In this document: positions 36,298 through 46,681 of the stretch, in pieces | Position numbering within the stretch: position 1 is the first letter of the stretch | How the letters are laid out: the number at the start of each line of letters is the position of its first letter | Origin: Plicaturopsis crispa FD-325 SS-3 | Lineage: Eukaryota > Basidiomycota > Agaricomycetes > Amylocorticiales > Amylocorticiaceae | NCBI GenBank assembly: GCA_000827205.1 | Contig: KN832558.1 | Coordinates: forward strand, 832,509 to 896,508 | DNA: 64,000 nt | Direction of reading: 5' to 3' | Program-made: the position numbers and the translations under genes | The notes under the pieces: generated by a model | Database searches by the model: none | Told to the model about the DNA's origin: nothing | What the model saw: only the letters and a program-made list of their open reading frames with translations

Positions 36298-37953
36298 ATG
36301 GTTTACACTTCGAACTCCATGCTCGTTGCCGCCGTCGCTCTCAGCGCACTCACCCCCGCACTCGCTGCTCCGTAAGTCGTGTTTTTTTTATGTGTTCTTC
36401 TCCATGATTCTCAACAATTGTCTTCTAGCCTTGACGCACGGGCATCCACCGCTGCCAAAAGCTCAAGCGCCGGAAAGAGCTCCGGCAGTGGCCTCGGTAG
36501 TTCCATCGCGAGCGCAGCAGCCGGAGGCGCTGCTAACGCGGCTCTCACCCAGGGCATCCAATTCGTCGAGGGTCTCTTCAGCCGTGAGCTCGAGCTCCAG
36601 GAGCGTGCGGCGGCCGCCGGCAAGGCCGCATCCTCGTCTTCCAAGTCGACTGGCAGCGGTATCGGATCAAGCGTCGCAAGTGCCGCTGCAGGTGGTGCGG
36701 CGAATGCTGCCGTTACCCAAGGCATCCAATTCATCGAGGGTCTCTTCAGCCGCGAACTCGAGCTCCAGCAACGCGAGCTCGAGCTTGAGGCGCGCGCTTC
36801 GTCGGCCGGCAAGTCCGTCGGCAGCGGTATCGGGTCCAGCGTAGCAAGCGCTGCTGCAGGTGGTGCCGCGAATGCTGCCGTCACCCAGGGCATCCAGGCT
36901 CTCGAGCGCCTCTTCAGCCGTGAGCTCGAGCTCCAGGAGCGCGCCGCTGCGGCCAAGTCCTCTTCGTCGGCGGGCAAGTCGTCCGGCAGTGGCCTCGGTA
37001 GCTCCATCGCCAGCGCAGCTGCAGGAGGTGCCGCCAACGCGGCTCTCACGCAGGGCATCCAATTCGTTGAGGGTCTCTTCAGCCGTGAGCTCGAGCTCCA
37101 GCAGCGTGAACTCGAGCTCGAGGCGCGCGCCTCGGCGGCTGGCAAGTCCGTTGGCAGCGGTATCGGATCCAGCGTCGCAAGCGCTGCTGCAGGTGGTGCC
37201 GCGAACGCTGCCGTGACCCAGGGCATCCAGGCCCTCGAGCGCCTCTTCAGCCGCGAACTCGAGCTCCGTGAACTCGAGCTCCAGGAGCGCGCCAGCGCTG
37301 CCAAGTCCTCTTCGTCGGCAGGCAAGTCGTCCGGCAGTGGCCTCGGTAGCTCTATCGCGAGCGCAGCTGCAGGAGGTGCCGCCAACGCGGCACTTACCCA
37401 GGGCATCCAATTCGTCGAGGGTCTCTTCAGCCGCGAGCTCGAGCTCCAAGAGCGCGCCGCTGCGGCCAAGTCCTCTTCGTCGGCAGGCAAGTCGTCCGGC
37501 AGTGGTCTCGGTAGCTCTATCGCGAGCGCAGCTGCCGGCGGCGCTGCCAACGCGGCTCTCACCCAGGGCATCCAGTTCGTTGAGGGTCTCTTCAGCCGTG
37601 AGCTCGAGGAGCGCGCCGCCGCTGCCGCGAAGGCCGCCTCCTCCTCAGCTGGCAAGACGTCTTCGTCGTCCGGCAAGTCTATCGGCAGTGGTATCGGATC
37701 CAGCGTTGCAAGCGCTGCTGCAGGTGGTGCCGCCAACGCAGCCGTCACCCAGGGCATCCAGGCCCTCGAGCGTCTCTTCAGCCGTGAGGAGATCGAGGAG
37801 CGTGCGCTCTCCCTTGGCAAGCTTGGAAGCGGGCTCGGTGGACAGGTTGCGAGCGGTGTTGCCGGTGGAGCCGCCAACGCCGCCCTGACCCAGGGCATCC
37901 AGGCCATCGAGGGTTTGTTCAGCCGCGAGTTCGAGCTCGATGAGCTGAACTAG
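36298..37953 (+). CDS. Secreted protein of nine glycine-zipper-like repeats
   Basis: 532 residues, two exons (36298-36371 and 36429-37953). The first exon is a signal peptide: MVYTSNSMLVAAVALSALTP ending ALAAP. The rest is nine copies of a 45-65-residue unit: a Ser/Ala/Lys linker, then SG(L/I)GSS(I/V)ASAAAGGAAN with AA(L/V)TQGIQ following, then LFSRELEL and charged ELELQER-type helices. Two unit types occur: L-type (SGLGSSIAS, ALTQGIQFVEGLFSRE) and I-type (SGIGSSVAS, AVTQGIQALERLFSRE); unit 9 is a variant. The G-x3-G and A-x3-G spacing resembles glycine zippers, so membrane association or self-assembly is possible (inference). No Kex2 KR/RR sites lie between units. No family recognised. Confidence 0.8.
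36481..37950 (+). repeat. In-gene tandem repeat array (nine units)
   Basis: DNA-level repeats of roughly 140-190 bp underlying the repeat protein. Copies of the same type share long identical blocks, pointing to recent duplication or gene conversion. Copy number is likely to vary between strains. Confidence 0.75.
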
Positions 37954-38520
37954 GTTTCTTCTTTCACACATGGGGTTTTGGGACTTTAATATTGGGCTTA
38001 TCTTACTTACATTGTGGTGTGCGATCACTTAACAACTCCGTCCGTACTTGACTCGTAATGCACTCGTTCGTCATAACACTTTGGGCGTGTACTAAGTTGA
38101 GTTTCCTTCGCCGTGTTCGAGAAAGTTGTTGCCCAACAGTGAATGTAGCGAGGAACGATGAATGTGGAACGTCAAGGATACCTCACCCTTGTCCTCAGCG
38201 TCGCATGTACCTACGACGTCAAGCGCACCTGGTTGGCTCCGTGATCGGTGGATGTCAGGACAAAGCAGGTCGTGTCAAGGGATGCAGCAGCGATAGTGGG
38301 AACCGTTTTGAGCATATTTAGGCCTTTTGTGGATACTCTTGACGTGGGGGGGCTCGGGAGAGGAACCGGACGACGAGCGAGAGCTAGTGAGCATACAGCT
38401 ATTTCACAGCAAAGTGGACTCAATTACGCGATGGCATGAGTAGAATGTACATATCTGTAGTATGCGCTTCCTTGACATTATTACTTTTCGGACTCGCAGG
38501 ACGTCATTTCAACTGACGAT
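37954..38520. other. Gap between convergent genes
   Basis: 3' regions of the repeat-protein gene and of the MDR oxidoreductase. No gene, RNA or repeat recognised. Confidence 0.4.
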
Positions 38521-40390
38521 TCATGCGAGACTGTAGACCAGTTTTTCACGTCCGTATGCCCCATCCTTCATGATCTGCAGACCCTCACCGATACCTACAC
38601 AAAGGTATCAACATGTTGAACAGCAGTCAACAGCTATGAACGAAACGTACCTTCAAGCCCTCCTGGAAGGCGACGCAGCTTTTGTGGCTTGATGCCTCCA
38701 CCAAGTTGCGAGAAGAGAGCGGGGAACGTTGAGCTTACGTATGCAAGGGCGCGCGTCCTGTCTTCCGGCATGGCGGGGAAAGGCACAACGCCGGCGAAAT
38801 TGAGCTGTTTTGAAAGTTAGCGTTACACGTGAATGGGAAGCTCGGTGAGGAGAGAAACATACAGCTTTGCCTAGCTCGCAGTAAACCAGGGTGAACCTTT
38901 TATGAGCGACAGCTAGTTAGTGGGACTGAACACATTTGGACTAAATATGGTGTACACGCACTCGACACTAACGTCCGCGCGACGATTTTTCACCTCGTCC
39001 GATACCGGGAGCGTCGTGATAACCCTTCCTCCCGACGGACCGATAGCATCCTAAACGAATAGTCGGTCTGAGACAAAGTATACGCATGACTTTGAACAAG
39101 GGACGCACGATGCAGGCCTCTGTGCTGCCCTTTTCGCAGACCGTGTCGAATGCATACTTCACTCCATCTGGGGAATGAGCGTCGCCCGCCGCCCGAATGG
39201 AATGAGAGACGCGTGGGTCGCGGTAGTCAAAACATTCTGAGGCTCCGATGGCTTTGAGGTCTTCGTGAGCGGCTGCGGAGGCGGTCGCAAGAACGTGCGC
39301 GTTCGATAGGCGCGCGAGTTGCACCGCATGATGGCCGCTAGATGTGCGTGTATGTACATGTAAGTCCATGCGGTGGTGTTGACGGGGGAATAGAAGAAAC
39401 GTACACGGCAGTTGAGCCTCCCCAGATTAGGACAGTGGGTCCGGGTTTCGCATTACTTGAGACAGGGGAAGGGAGAGGTAACGATAGCCGCACTTGACGC
39501 ACACATGAGTGTCATGCTCAAGGGGCGGAACATCTCAAAACGTACTGTAAAATGCTTGCACGGCTGTAAGATGAGGGATCTGCAGCGCGATATAGTCAGC
39601 TTGTTGGAGCGCGTCGCGTTTACTACAAACAAATAGACGCACAGGAAAAGAAGCAGCCTCTTCGTAAGACATGCCCTCGGGCAACTTGAAAGTAACAGCA
39701 GAATCAAAGCGAACATATTCAGCGTACGATCCATTGTTGGTTTGGTTGGTTCCATATCTAGGATGCACAGAGTAAATATAGGCGAGTCTTGAGCAAAATA
39801 TCGCTGATCTACATACGTGAAACCAGCGACTCTGTCTCCAACTTTGATATGCTTCACGTCGGACCCGACTTTCACAACGTCTCCGGCGGAATCACATCCG
39901 ACAACAAAGCCTGGCTTTCCCCAATCACCAAGGGTGTGCTAAGTAATTGAGAGACTGTCGCGTCAGATTACGGAATGGAGGCGCTAAGTTGGAAACGAGA
40001 CGCACCTTCCAGTCAGTTGGGTTCAAGCCAACGGCGCGAACACGTATCTGATTGCATATTGGCGTGTTTCTAGAGGATGATGGTACATGGCAAAGCTTAC
40101 GATGAGTTCTTCCGGCTCGACATCAGACGAGAATGCAATCTCTTTTACGGCGACCTTTTTGCCCTCTTGCGACACTAGCGCTTTGATGGTGGTTGGGATA
40201 GACATGAGTTCTGAAGCAGCTCTGACAATGAAGGAATGCAACAGACGCGAGGAGTTATATACCTGAGAGGCGCTTCGTCAGCGAAGTTTAACGGGTTACC
40301 CGCAGGTTTCTGCTTGGAAATTTTCTTCGACGCTTTGGCGAGAGGTGACGAGGCCACAGACACATCCATGACGAATGCTGCGATGCTCAT
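38521..40390 (-). CDS. Zinc-type MDR oxidoreductase (enoyl reductase/quinone reductase-like)
   Basis: NAD(P)H-dependent medium-chain reductase of the group used as trans-acting enoyl reductases and quinone oxidoreductases in fungi. 398 residues, 12 exons (40390-40263, 40221-40101, 40047-40006, 39938-39817, 39757-39643, 39579-39542, 39455-39405, 39337-39109, 39050-38962, 38896-38863, 38804-38651, 38594-38521). Motifs: VRAVGLNPTDWKHTLGDWG, GCDSAGDVVKVGSDVKHIKV plus GDRVAGF, NGSYAEYVRFD, LPEGMSYEEAASFP, the nucleotide fold VLIWGGSTAVGHHAVQLARL, and the end GREKLVYSLA. The catalytic zinc ligands of true alcohol dehydrogenases are absent. The usual start corresponds to the in-frame ATG at 40205 (MSIPTTIKALV); exon 1 adds about 48 residues in frame and could be an alternative N terminus. 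Substrate unknown. Confidence 0.88.
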
Positions 40391-40527
40391 TTGACAGTAC
40401 CGAAGTACAAGCGTGAAAAAACTACACTTAGGGGAAAGACATACTATAACGGGGCTTGTTTCGCTGAGAAAACCGACCGGCTACCGGCACCCGGCTACCA
40501 CGAAGGTGGCTCCAGCACGGGAAGAGG

Positions 40528-40536
40528 GGTATTGCA
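40528..40536. repeat. Left target-site duplication GGTATTGCA
   Basis: Nine bases directly outside the left end of the mobile element, identical to and in the same orientation as 46682-46690. This is the expected footprint of staggered-cut integration. Confidence 0.85.
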
Positions 40537-40769
40537 CAGGCTCCTACCAAGCCGCTGTTCGAGGGTGGGGGGCCCATGCAAGTACGATACTCAGTGTAAA
40601 TACCAGAATTCAGACCATGTGCAAACCATGCGACCCCCACGCGCAAATTCAAACTCCCCCAACTTTCCCCCTCCACCCTCTCTACAGCGGCTTGCATATA
40701 ACATCTGTAAACATTGCGCCACCGAATAGCCACAGGTCCACGGTACCGTGCTTTTCGCCGCGTCGCGCG
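40537..40769 (+). repeat. Left terminal inverted repeat
   Basis: 233 bp, complementary to 46453-46681. The outer 41 bp and the inner 100 bp are nearly identical to the other end, while about 60 bp between them have diverged. It contains its own inverted repeat (40548-40572 against 40667-40694, sharing CAAGCCGCTGT) and a CATATAA motif near 40694 that may act as core promoter. Confidence 0.85.
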
Positions 40770-40818
40770 CCCTTTTGCAAAAGCGCGTCGAACTCGAATT
40801 CGAACGCCTCAGCTCACC

Positions 40819-43520
40819 ATGGATAATGTACCACCAAAGCCTCCTAAAAGACCCCTTCCATCTCTGCTAGAAATCAGGGAGAAAACTTTCAAGCTCCTTG
40901 GCCACAGACCCTGCTTGTGGCAGATCCGAGCAGTTGAGGCAATTTTAAAACACGACCAAGACGTCGTGTGCATCTCCGCGACGGGGTCGGGGAAGACTCT
41001 GACGTTCTGGATGCCTCTGCTATTTACCCAGGGCATACAGGTGATCATTACCCCTCTGAACCTGCTCGGAAATCAAAATGTGCAGGATTTGGCACGCCTT
41101 GGTATTCCTGCCATTGCCATAGATGCCAACACAGCGACAGCGGAAAATTTTAGGGTGAGTGGACAGATAGGCTTCGTCATGTTACTGCAGCTTGACACCA
41201 GTTTTAGGATATTGCAGACCTGAAATACCGTGTAGTCGTGACAAACATCGAGCTTGCGTTGAAAGACGGCAACGGTTTTGGAAAGCTGTGGAAGACTTCA
41301 AACTTCGCTTCGCGCATTATCAGTGTGATCTGGGATGAAGCCCACTGTATCAGCAAGTGGGGAAACTTTCGGCCCGAATACAAGGACGCTGGACGCCTTC
41401 GCTACCTTCTACCCCCCGGCGTTCGGTACTTCATCACATCCGCAACGCTTCCTCCGTTGGTTCTGAATGATGTTCTCGACATCCTCCAAATACGGAAGGA
41501 AAAAGCCCACATGATACATCGCTCAAACGACCGGCCAAATGTGTACGTTGTCGTGCGGGAGATGGCATATCCGCTCAACAGTTTCCGCGACCTCGACTTC
41601 CTCATTCCGAAGAACTGGAAAGCCGGCGACAAGCCACCAAAGTTCCTCATCTTCTTCGACAACATCACGGACTCTATCGCGGCTGCAAAACATCTGCGAG
41701 AAATGTTGCCACCCGAGCTACGTGGCATGCTTAAGTGGTTCAACGCTGATATGTCGCCAACCTTTCGTGTCGACGAGTCGGAGGGTCTGAAGCAGAGTCA
41801 GATTTGGGGCCTCGCATGCACTGACTCATTCGGAATGGTATGTGTGCACATCATGTTTTTATATGTGAGCTCTACTAATTTTCGTTCCGGAATATAGGGG
41901 ATCGACCTCTCAGATATTGAGGTTGTTATCCAATGGAGAGCGACATGCGATATGTGCACATTGTGGCAGAGATTTGGCTGAGGGGCGCGCAGTCATTTGC
42001 GCGTGGCCATTGCACTGTTCCTCGTAGAACCTAAATATTTCGATGCGCAGCGAGCAAAGAAGGCTGAACGGAAAGCGAAAAAGGATGAGAAGGGGTTGAA
42101 GAAACGCAAAGCAGAGAGCAACTCACTCGTGGCGTCAATGCCTTCCTCGAAGAGAGCTCGCACAACGAAGACCCCAGTAGCATCTACTGCGATGCGCGCA
42201 CACCAAACCACGCCCGCTGTGGCACAGCCGGCACAGACGACTTCAGACGCCGAGGGACATTCCGGCGTTGGAAGCACAGGGACGGAGGTGGAACACGCCG
42301 AGGATACACGAGCCGAGAAGAACGCCGAGAGACGCGCACGATACAGCCAAGCTGCAATAGTCAAGAAGGAGCCCAAGAATGGCAAGTCCGCAGACGGAGA
42401 ATTGGAGCCTGCCATCGATGACATGATCAACGCTGGCACTCGACCTGGACTGCACTGCTCGCGCCTTCCAGCAATGCTGTATTTCGAGAACGATACCACT
42501 GGTGAGCTTGTAGTACCAGACTTCTTTGCCCATGCGCAGAACTGACCGTTACCTCATTGAAATCAGTATCTGATCATCTCGAATGCGACCCTAACACGCC
42601 CGGAGGATGCCGTCGCTGTCGTGTCGTGCCCTCCACGGTCTGCTGTGACCTTTGCAACCCAGCGCACTTCACCGATTTTGCTCGCGTCGATCTCGAAAAA
42701 CCAAAGCAGGCACCAAACCGCTCTCGCATCGACAGAAACTACACGGCGTCAGCTCACGACATGGCTCTTCGTGACGATCTCAACGAATTCCGTGAGGAGC
42801 AGACAATCACACGGTTTGGCAGGGCACATTTCCGAAATCTTGGTCCTGGTGAGATTATGTCGGACGAGGTGCTAAAGGATATTGTAGATTTCGCCCACCA
42901 CCAGAAAATCGCTACCAAGGAGGAGCTAGAGAAAGAGACGAAGTGGCAACGTGTAGAGGAATACGGCAGCAAAGTGTTGCAGCTCATAGCAAGACATTGC
43001 ACAGTTCCTCCACCTCCGCCTCCGCATTCCACATCCGCATCGTCTAGCCACACGCCGCTGCAGCCACGCCGAGCCGTTACGAACAACGGGCCGCCAATGG
43101 ATCACACCGGGGCAGAGCTCACTCCCGCAAAGGCCAAGCGCGTCCATTCGTGCAAGGCCTGCGGCGCATCAGGTCACATAGGTGCGTCTATCTTTATGGT
43201 AGTCCTCGGACTGTTCTAACTATCGTTCTGCCTGAAATTTAGCGTCCAACCGACTGTGTCCCAAAAACCCCAAAAACCCACGAGTGCAAGAGTCGTCTAC
43301 TACGACTGCTAGTGTCCCCACGCAGCGTACAGACGAGAATTTGCCGCCACTGAGTGCAGCAGGTTCTGTGGGCAGTATCTACGAGCCTCCGCCATCTACC
43401 ACTTCAACAGCCCATCCTGAAGACGACGACACAGCGACTCCAGCATCACATACAGTCCACACGGCAATCGCTCTCGCAAACGTATCTGGTTCTACGGCCT
43501 CGATTTCACGCACTTGTTAA
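40819..43520 (+). pseudogene. RecQ-like helicase with zinc-knuckle tail, one in-frame stop
   Basis: Five exons (40819-41154, 41208-41837, 41898-42501, 42567-43181, 43243-43520), 820 codons. Superfamily 2 helicase motifs in order: I ISATGSGKT; Ib/II VVVTNIEL and VIWDEAHCISKW (DEAH box); III FITSATLPP; V TDSFGMGIDLSD, spanning an intron; VI begins QRFG. The next codon is TGA (41979-41981) where the motif normally has Arg; the frame then continues with GAR and ALFLVEPKYFD, so this looks like one nonsense change. Further on are a Cys cluster (GGCRRC, VCCDLCNP), a long polar linker, and a zinc-knuckle-like CKACGASGH-x6-C interrupted by the last intron. RecQ enzymes unwind 3'-5'. It probably served the element's mobility. 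Truncated at the stop, it would lack part of the second RecA domain. Confidence 0.82.
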
Positions 43521-43595
43521 GTGCGAAATTCATATCCTCGTACGCCCAGCCGATAAGTTTCCTGGTCTCCGACTGATGTACTGTACAATGTGCAT

Positions 43596-46403
43596 TCAGA
43601 TATCTTCTCCCGCAACATCGTCGACCTCTACACTTCGTTCACCTTCCTCTTCACCGTCAACCTCTGTAGCCGCACTGCCTGTTCCCATCGCGTGTAGCAT
43701 GTGTTCTCCTCGGTCAATTACATTCGGAATTGAATATGCTGTTCCTCGTGCGGGCTTATGTGTGTTCGGCTCGTGCCTCTGAAGATGAGCAGCCAGTAAC
43801 ATAAGTGTGCGCGTTATATCTGCCTGTACATGGGCTGCAATCGGGGGTGCTAGGCCAAGGTTTTGGGCCATATTTTCGTGGCAGCGACGGTAAATTTGGA
43901 TTAGCGTGGACTCTTTCTGAACACGTTCCTTGGTGTAATTGGAATCCTTTCCTCCGTGAACAAACTGTGGAAGACATGAGTGAGCATATACTGTTTCGGG
44001 GACGCGCCGAGGCTCGGGGAGTCTATATCTATAACACACCTTTGTATCAAGGTTTTGTTTCTCCTCAACCCAGTCCGGAGCGCGAAATTTGCCTGGTTTT
44101 CCTGTCGGATTTACGAGCATATGATACCGAATAGCATGCCTGCATACACCTGATTAGTCTTTTGCCGTGAACAAACGTTTTCGGGAGAGCCACTCACTTG
44201 AGGTCTTTCGGATAGACAAAATGAACGTCTGTCATGAATGTTGTCATGTGCGTCGCATACTTGTGCTTTCCCGTGGCCTTGAAGATATAAATCCACGGCA
44301 AGAAAAGGGTCTCAACGCGGCCGATGTCCCCCTCGTTCATTGCGTAGGACATTTCTTCGTATAGAAGGAAATATTGTTGCATGAGAAGAACATTCTCGTG
44401 CTGCTGGTCACGAACGGCCGATGGTTTTGAGCGCAATCGGTATATGTCATTCCCGCCAGCAACGTAGTTGACGGCGAGATAATCAGCAAGTTCCTCCAAC
44501 TGCCTCACCGTGGGCTCCGTTGCGGCAAAGTCGTCCAGCGTCAATGTTACGGTCGATGCCGCCAAGTCGCCTGGCAAAGCTGTTGCGCGTTTGCGCTTCT
44601 GCACCTCGGTTCGCCATGCATCGAGTCGAAGAGCAATGCCGTCGTGGCCAATGACTTCATGCATGCGTCGAAATCCCGGATCCGACCCTATTTTACCCGT
44701 CTCTTTCTGACGATGCAGTCCAAGATATTGCATGAGGCTGTTCGGGTCCTCTCGTGCACGTTTTGGCTCGATAAATATCCGCCACAGCGCATCTGCGCAC
44801 GCCATCTTTAGGTGGAACAATCCCATAACAAAAATAACGAATTGGTAGCGCCGCCATGGAGTTTTCTCGATCGACCGGCGCTCGAGGAGACTTTTAACGC
44901 GCTCGCCAGTCCCAAGGTCCCCAAAAAATAGGGCGACGAATTCGCGGATGTCCTCTAGTTCTGACTCCCAAGGAGTTGACTCGGACTCCTCTGTGGGGTC
45001 GCCGACACCGCCCTGATGGAGCAGATTCGCAATTGCGTCAATCTGGCCGGACACTTTTGCCTCGTTGATGTCCATCGCTTGTGCAGGAGCGTACTGCAGT
45101 TTTGTAACGGGGATCTTCTCGATGGTTTCGGGCTCGCCGAGGGTGGCTTTGAAGCGTCGAAAATAAGCCGGACCGTAGCTATAGAGATCGTGCCGAAATT
45201 TCCAGGAGTTGTAGCGCTCACGACGTGTAAGGCCAGAAGGGTGGTCGGCTTCTGGGTGCAGCTTTTTCAGGTCGGCGGCGGTATGTGGGGCGGGAAGTTT
45301 AGACGCATCGAGCAGGGGGTTCAGTCGTGATTTCTGCCAAAGCAGCTCTGAGCAGCGAAGATGCTCACGGGTTACGCCGTGTTCGAGGACAATCAAGGTG
45401 CCCGATGTCATGTGCGTGAGCGTGTCGGAAGAGTTCTCGACGGTGGCCATGGAACGTTTGAAATTGATATCAAAGTTATCGTAAATATAACCGACGCGGA
45501 GAGTACGGCCCATGGCTGCAAGAGTCCTGCGCGTTTCGTTCGACAGCGAAGTGATGGCATTGTGAATCGTATTCCCCGAGATACAAACGCCCATGCGCGC
45601 GAGGGCTTCAATAACTCTCTCAGGGGTGTTGCACGAATGGCAGAATACACCGACCATGCTTTGAAAGGCGTTGCATTTTTGATTCGTAGTGTTCATCATG
45701 ATATTCAAGACAACTACTGTTCTCTACAAGAGTGTTTATCTCGTTAGTGTGATCATTGGTGCCCGATCAAAGAGAATGTGCTCACAACGCGTACAAGAAT
45801 ACGCCGACGCGCAACACCAGGTGCTCGCCGCTGCCGTTGCTCTTGCGGAGTGGCACCGTCAAATGTCTCGGTGGTGACGTCGTCAACCTCCGCCCAAAGT
45901 GCCGCCTCGTCGGCTGGGATTCCTGCATCGTCGTCTGTGCTGGCATCGTGCATGACTTGATCTCCATCTCGATCGAGACGCTTTTCTCGCGCAGACACTT
46001 TATCTCTGGCCGTGAGCAGTGTGTCCAGTAAATCCCACAGCTCCGGAGCTTGTCCTTCCATTTTCTTCGCCATCTCCTCTATGCGAAAGGCCTCCAGCTC
46101 CGCCGCCGATGCGTTGATGGCTCCGAAATGCCAACCGCTGCCCTTGTCGGACAACTCTTGTACGGACTCCGTGTACTTTCTTTTCATCGTCGTGTGGGCC
46201 CATGACAGAGCTAATTCGGCAGTTTTCTTCGAGCATAATAACGCGGCTTGTATCTCATCATGCGACTCTGCGACGTCGCGGTAAGAGGGATGGTTTTCGA
46301 AGGATTTGTCTTCCAGAAGACCCAGGAGTAATTCTGAGACAGATAGATTGTTCTCTAGCAGAACTTGGAGCGTTTTGGCGACACGTTCCCGACGCGAAGC
46401 CAT
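43596..46403 (-). CDS. DUF6589 protein, candidate recombinase of the element
   Basis: 870 residues from four exons (46403-45786, 45723-44198, 44139-44040, 43964-43596), intact. The N-terminal 200 residues are helical and charged. The DUF6589 region begins VRVRTVVVLNIMMNTTNQKC with NAFQSMVGVFCHSC, as in the family, then VGYIYDNFDINFKR, GVTREHLRCSELLWQKSRLN, FVIFVMGLFHLKMACADALW, a conserved GHDGIALRLDAW segment, LFLPWIYIFKATGKHKYATH, and the end region ending in GGKDSNYTKERVQKES. Several invariant acidic residues (D in YDNFD, E/D around the ALW and GHDG segments) could form an RNase H-like active site; this is inference. The C-terminal tail is acidic. The ATG at 46403 is the first in frame after the inverted repeat. 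Confidence 0.82.
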
Positions 46404-46452
46404 GTAGTCCAAGTCCTGCTTAGAGCAGTAGGCAGCGCTAGCGGCAATTCGA

Positions 46453-46681
46453 CGCGCGACGCGGCGAAAAGCACGGTGCAGTGGACCTGTGGCTATTCGG
46501 TGGCGCAATGTTTACAAATGTTATATGCAAGCCGCTGTAGAGAGGGTGGAGGGAGAAAAGTTGGGGGAGTTTGAATTTACACGTGGATGGCACATGGTTG
46601 GATTTCTGTCTATTATAATCAACGTGAGTGGCGTACTCGTATGGGCCCCCCACCCTCGAACAGCGGCTTGGTAGGAGCCTG
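46453..46681 (-). repeat. Right terminal inverted repeat
   Basis: 229 bp, inverted copy of 40537-40769, with the same internal inverted repeat (46528-46555 against 46646-46670) and the same CATATAA-like motif. Its inner edge lies 50 bp from the DUF6589 start codon, the same distance as on the left side. Confidence 0.85.

Larger units (their letters stand above)
40537..46681. mobile_element. 6.1-kb DNA element: RecQ-like helicase plus DUF6589 protein
   Basis: Complete-looking DNA element. Its ends are inverted repeats starting CAGGCTCCTACC; the outermost 41 bp match perfectly and similarity continues to about 230 bp. A perfect 9-bp direct repeat, GGTATTGCA, flanks it. Cargo is two convergent genes: a RecQ-like helicase (plus strand) and a DUF6589 protein (minus strand), whose stops are 75 bp apart. 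There is no reverse transcriptase, integrase, Helitron Rep domain or DUF3435 captain. DUF6589 proteins are multi-copy in Agaricomycetes, so this gene is the best candidate recombinase, but no catalytic function is established to my knowledge. The helicase has an in-frame stop, so this copy may depend on another. The element is inserted 147 bp upstream of the oxidoreductase start. Confidence 0.85.

Noticed and set aside
36411-37907. Open frame of about 498 codons antisense to the repeat protein
   Set aside because: It mirrors the GC-rich repeats of the sense gene, has no signal peptide or start context, and its composition (Ala/Pro/Leu/Ser) is that of a complement shadow.
40714-40818. Shared N terminus of both element genes inside the inverted repeats (RHRIATGP-type reading)
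   Set aside because: The frame is open on both sides because the repeats are identical, but it begins with TTG, not ATG; the first ATGs lie outside the repeats.
40537-46681. Helitron, Starship or LTR element
   Set aside because: No Rep/HUH domain, no DUF3435 captain, no reverse transcriptase; long inverted repeats and a 9-bp direct duplication fit a cut-and-paste type DNA element better.
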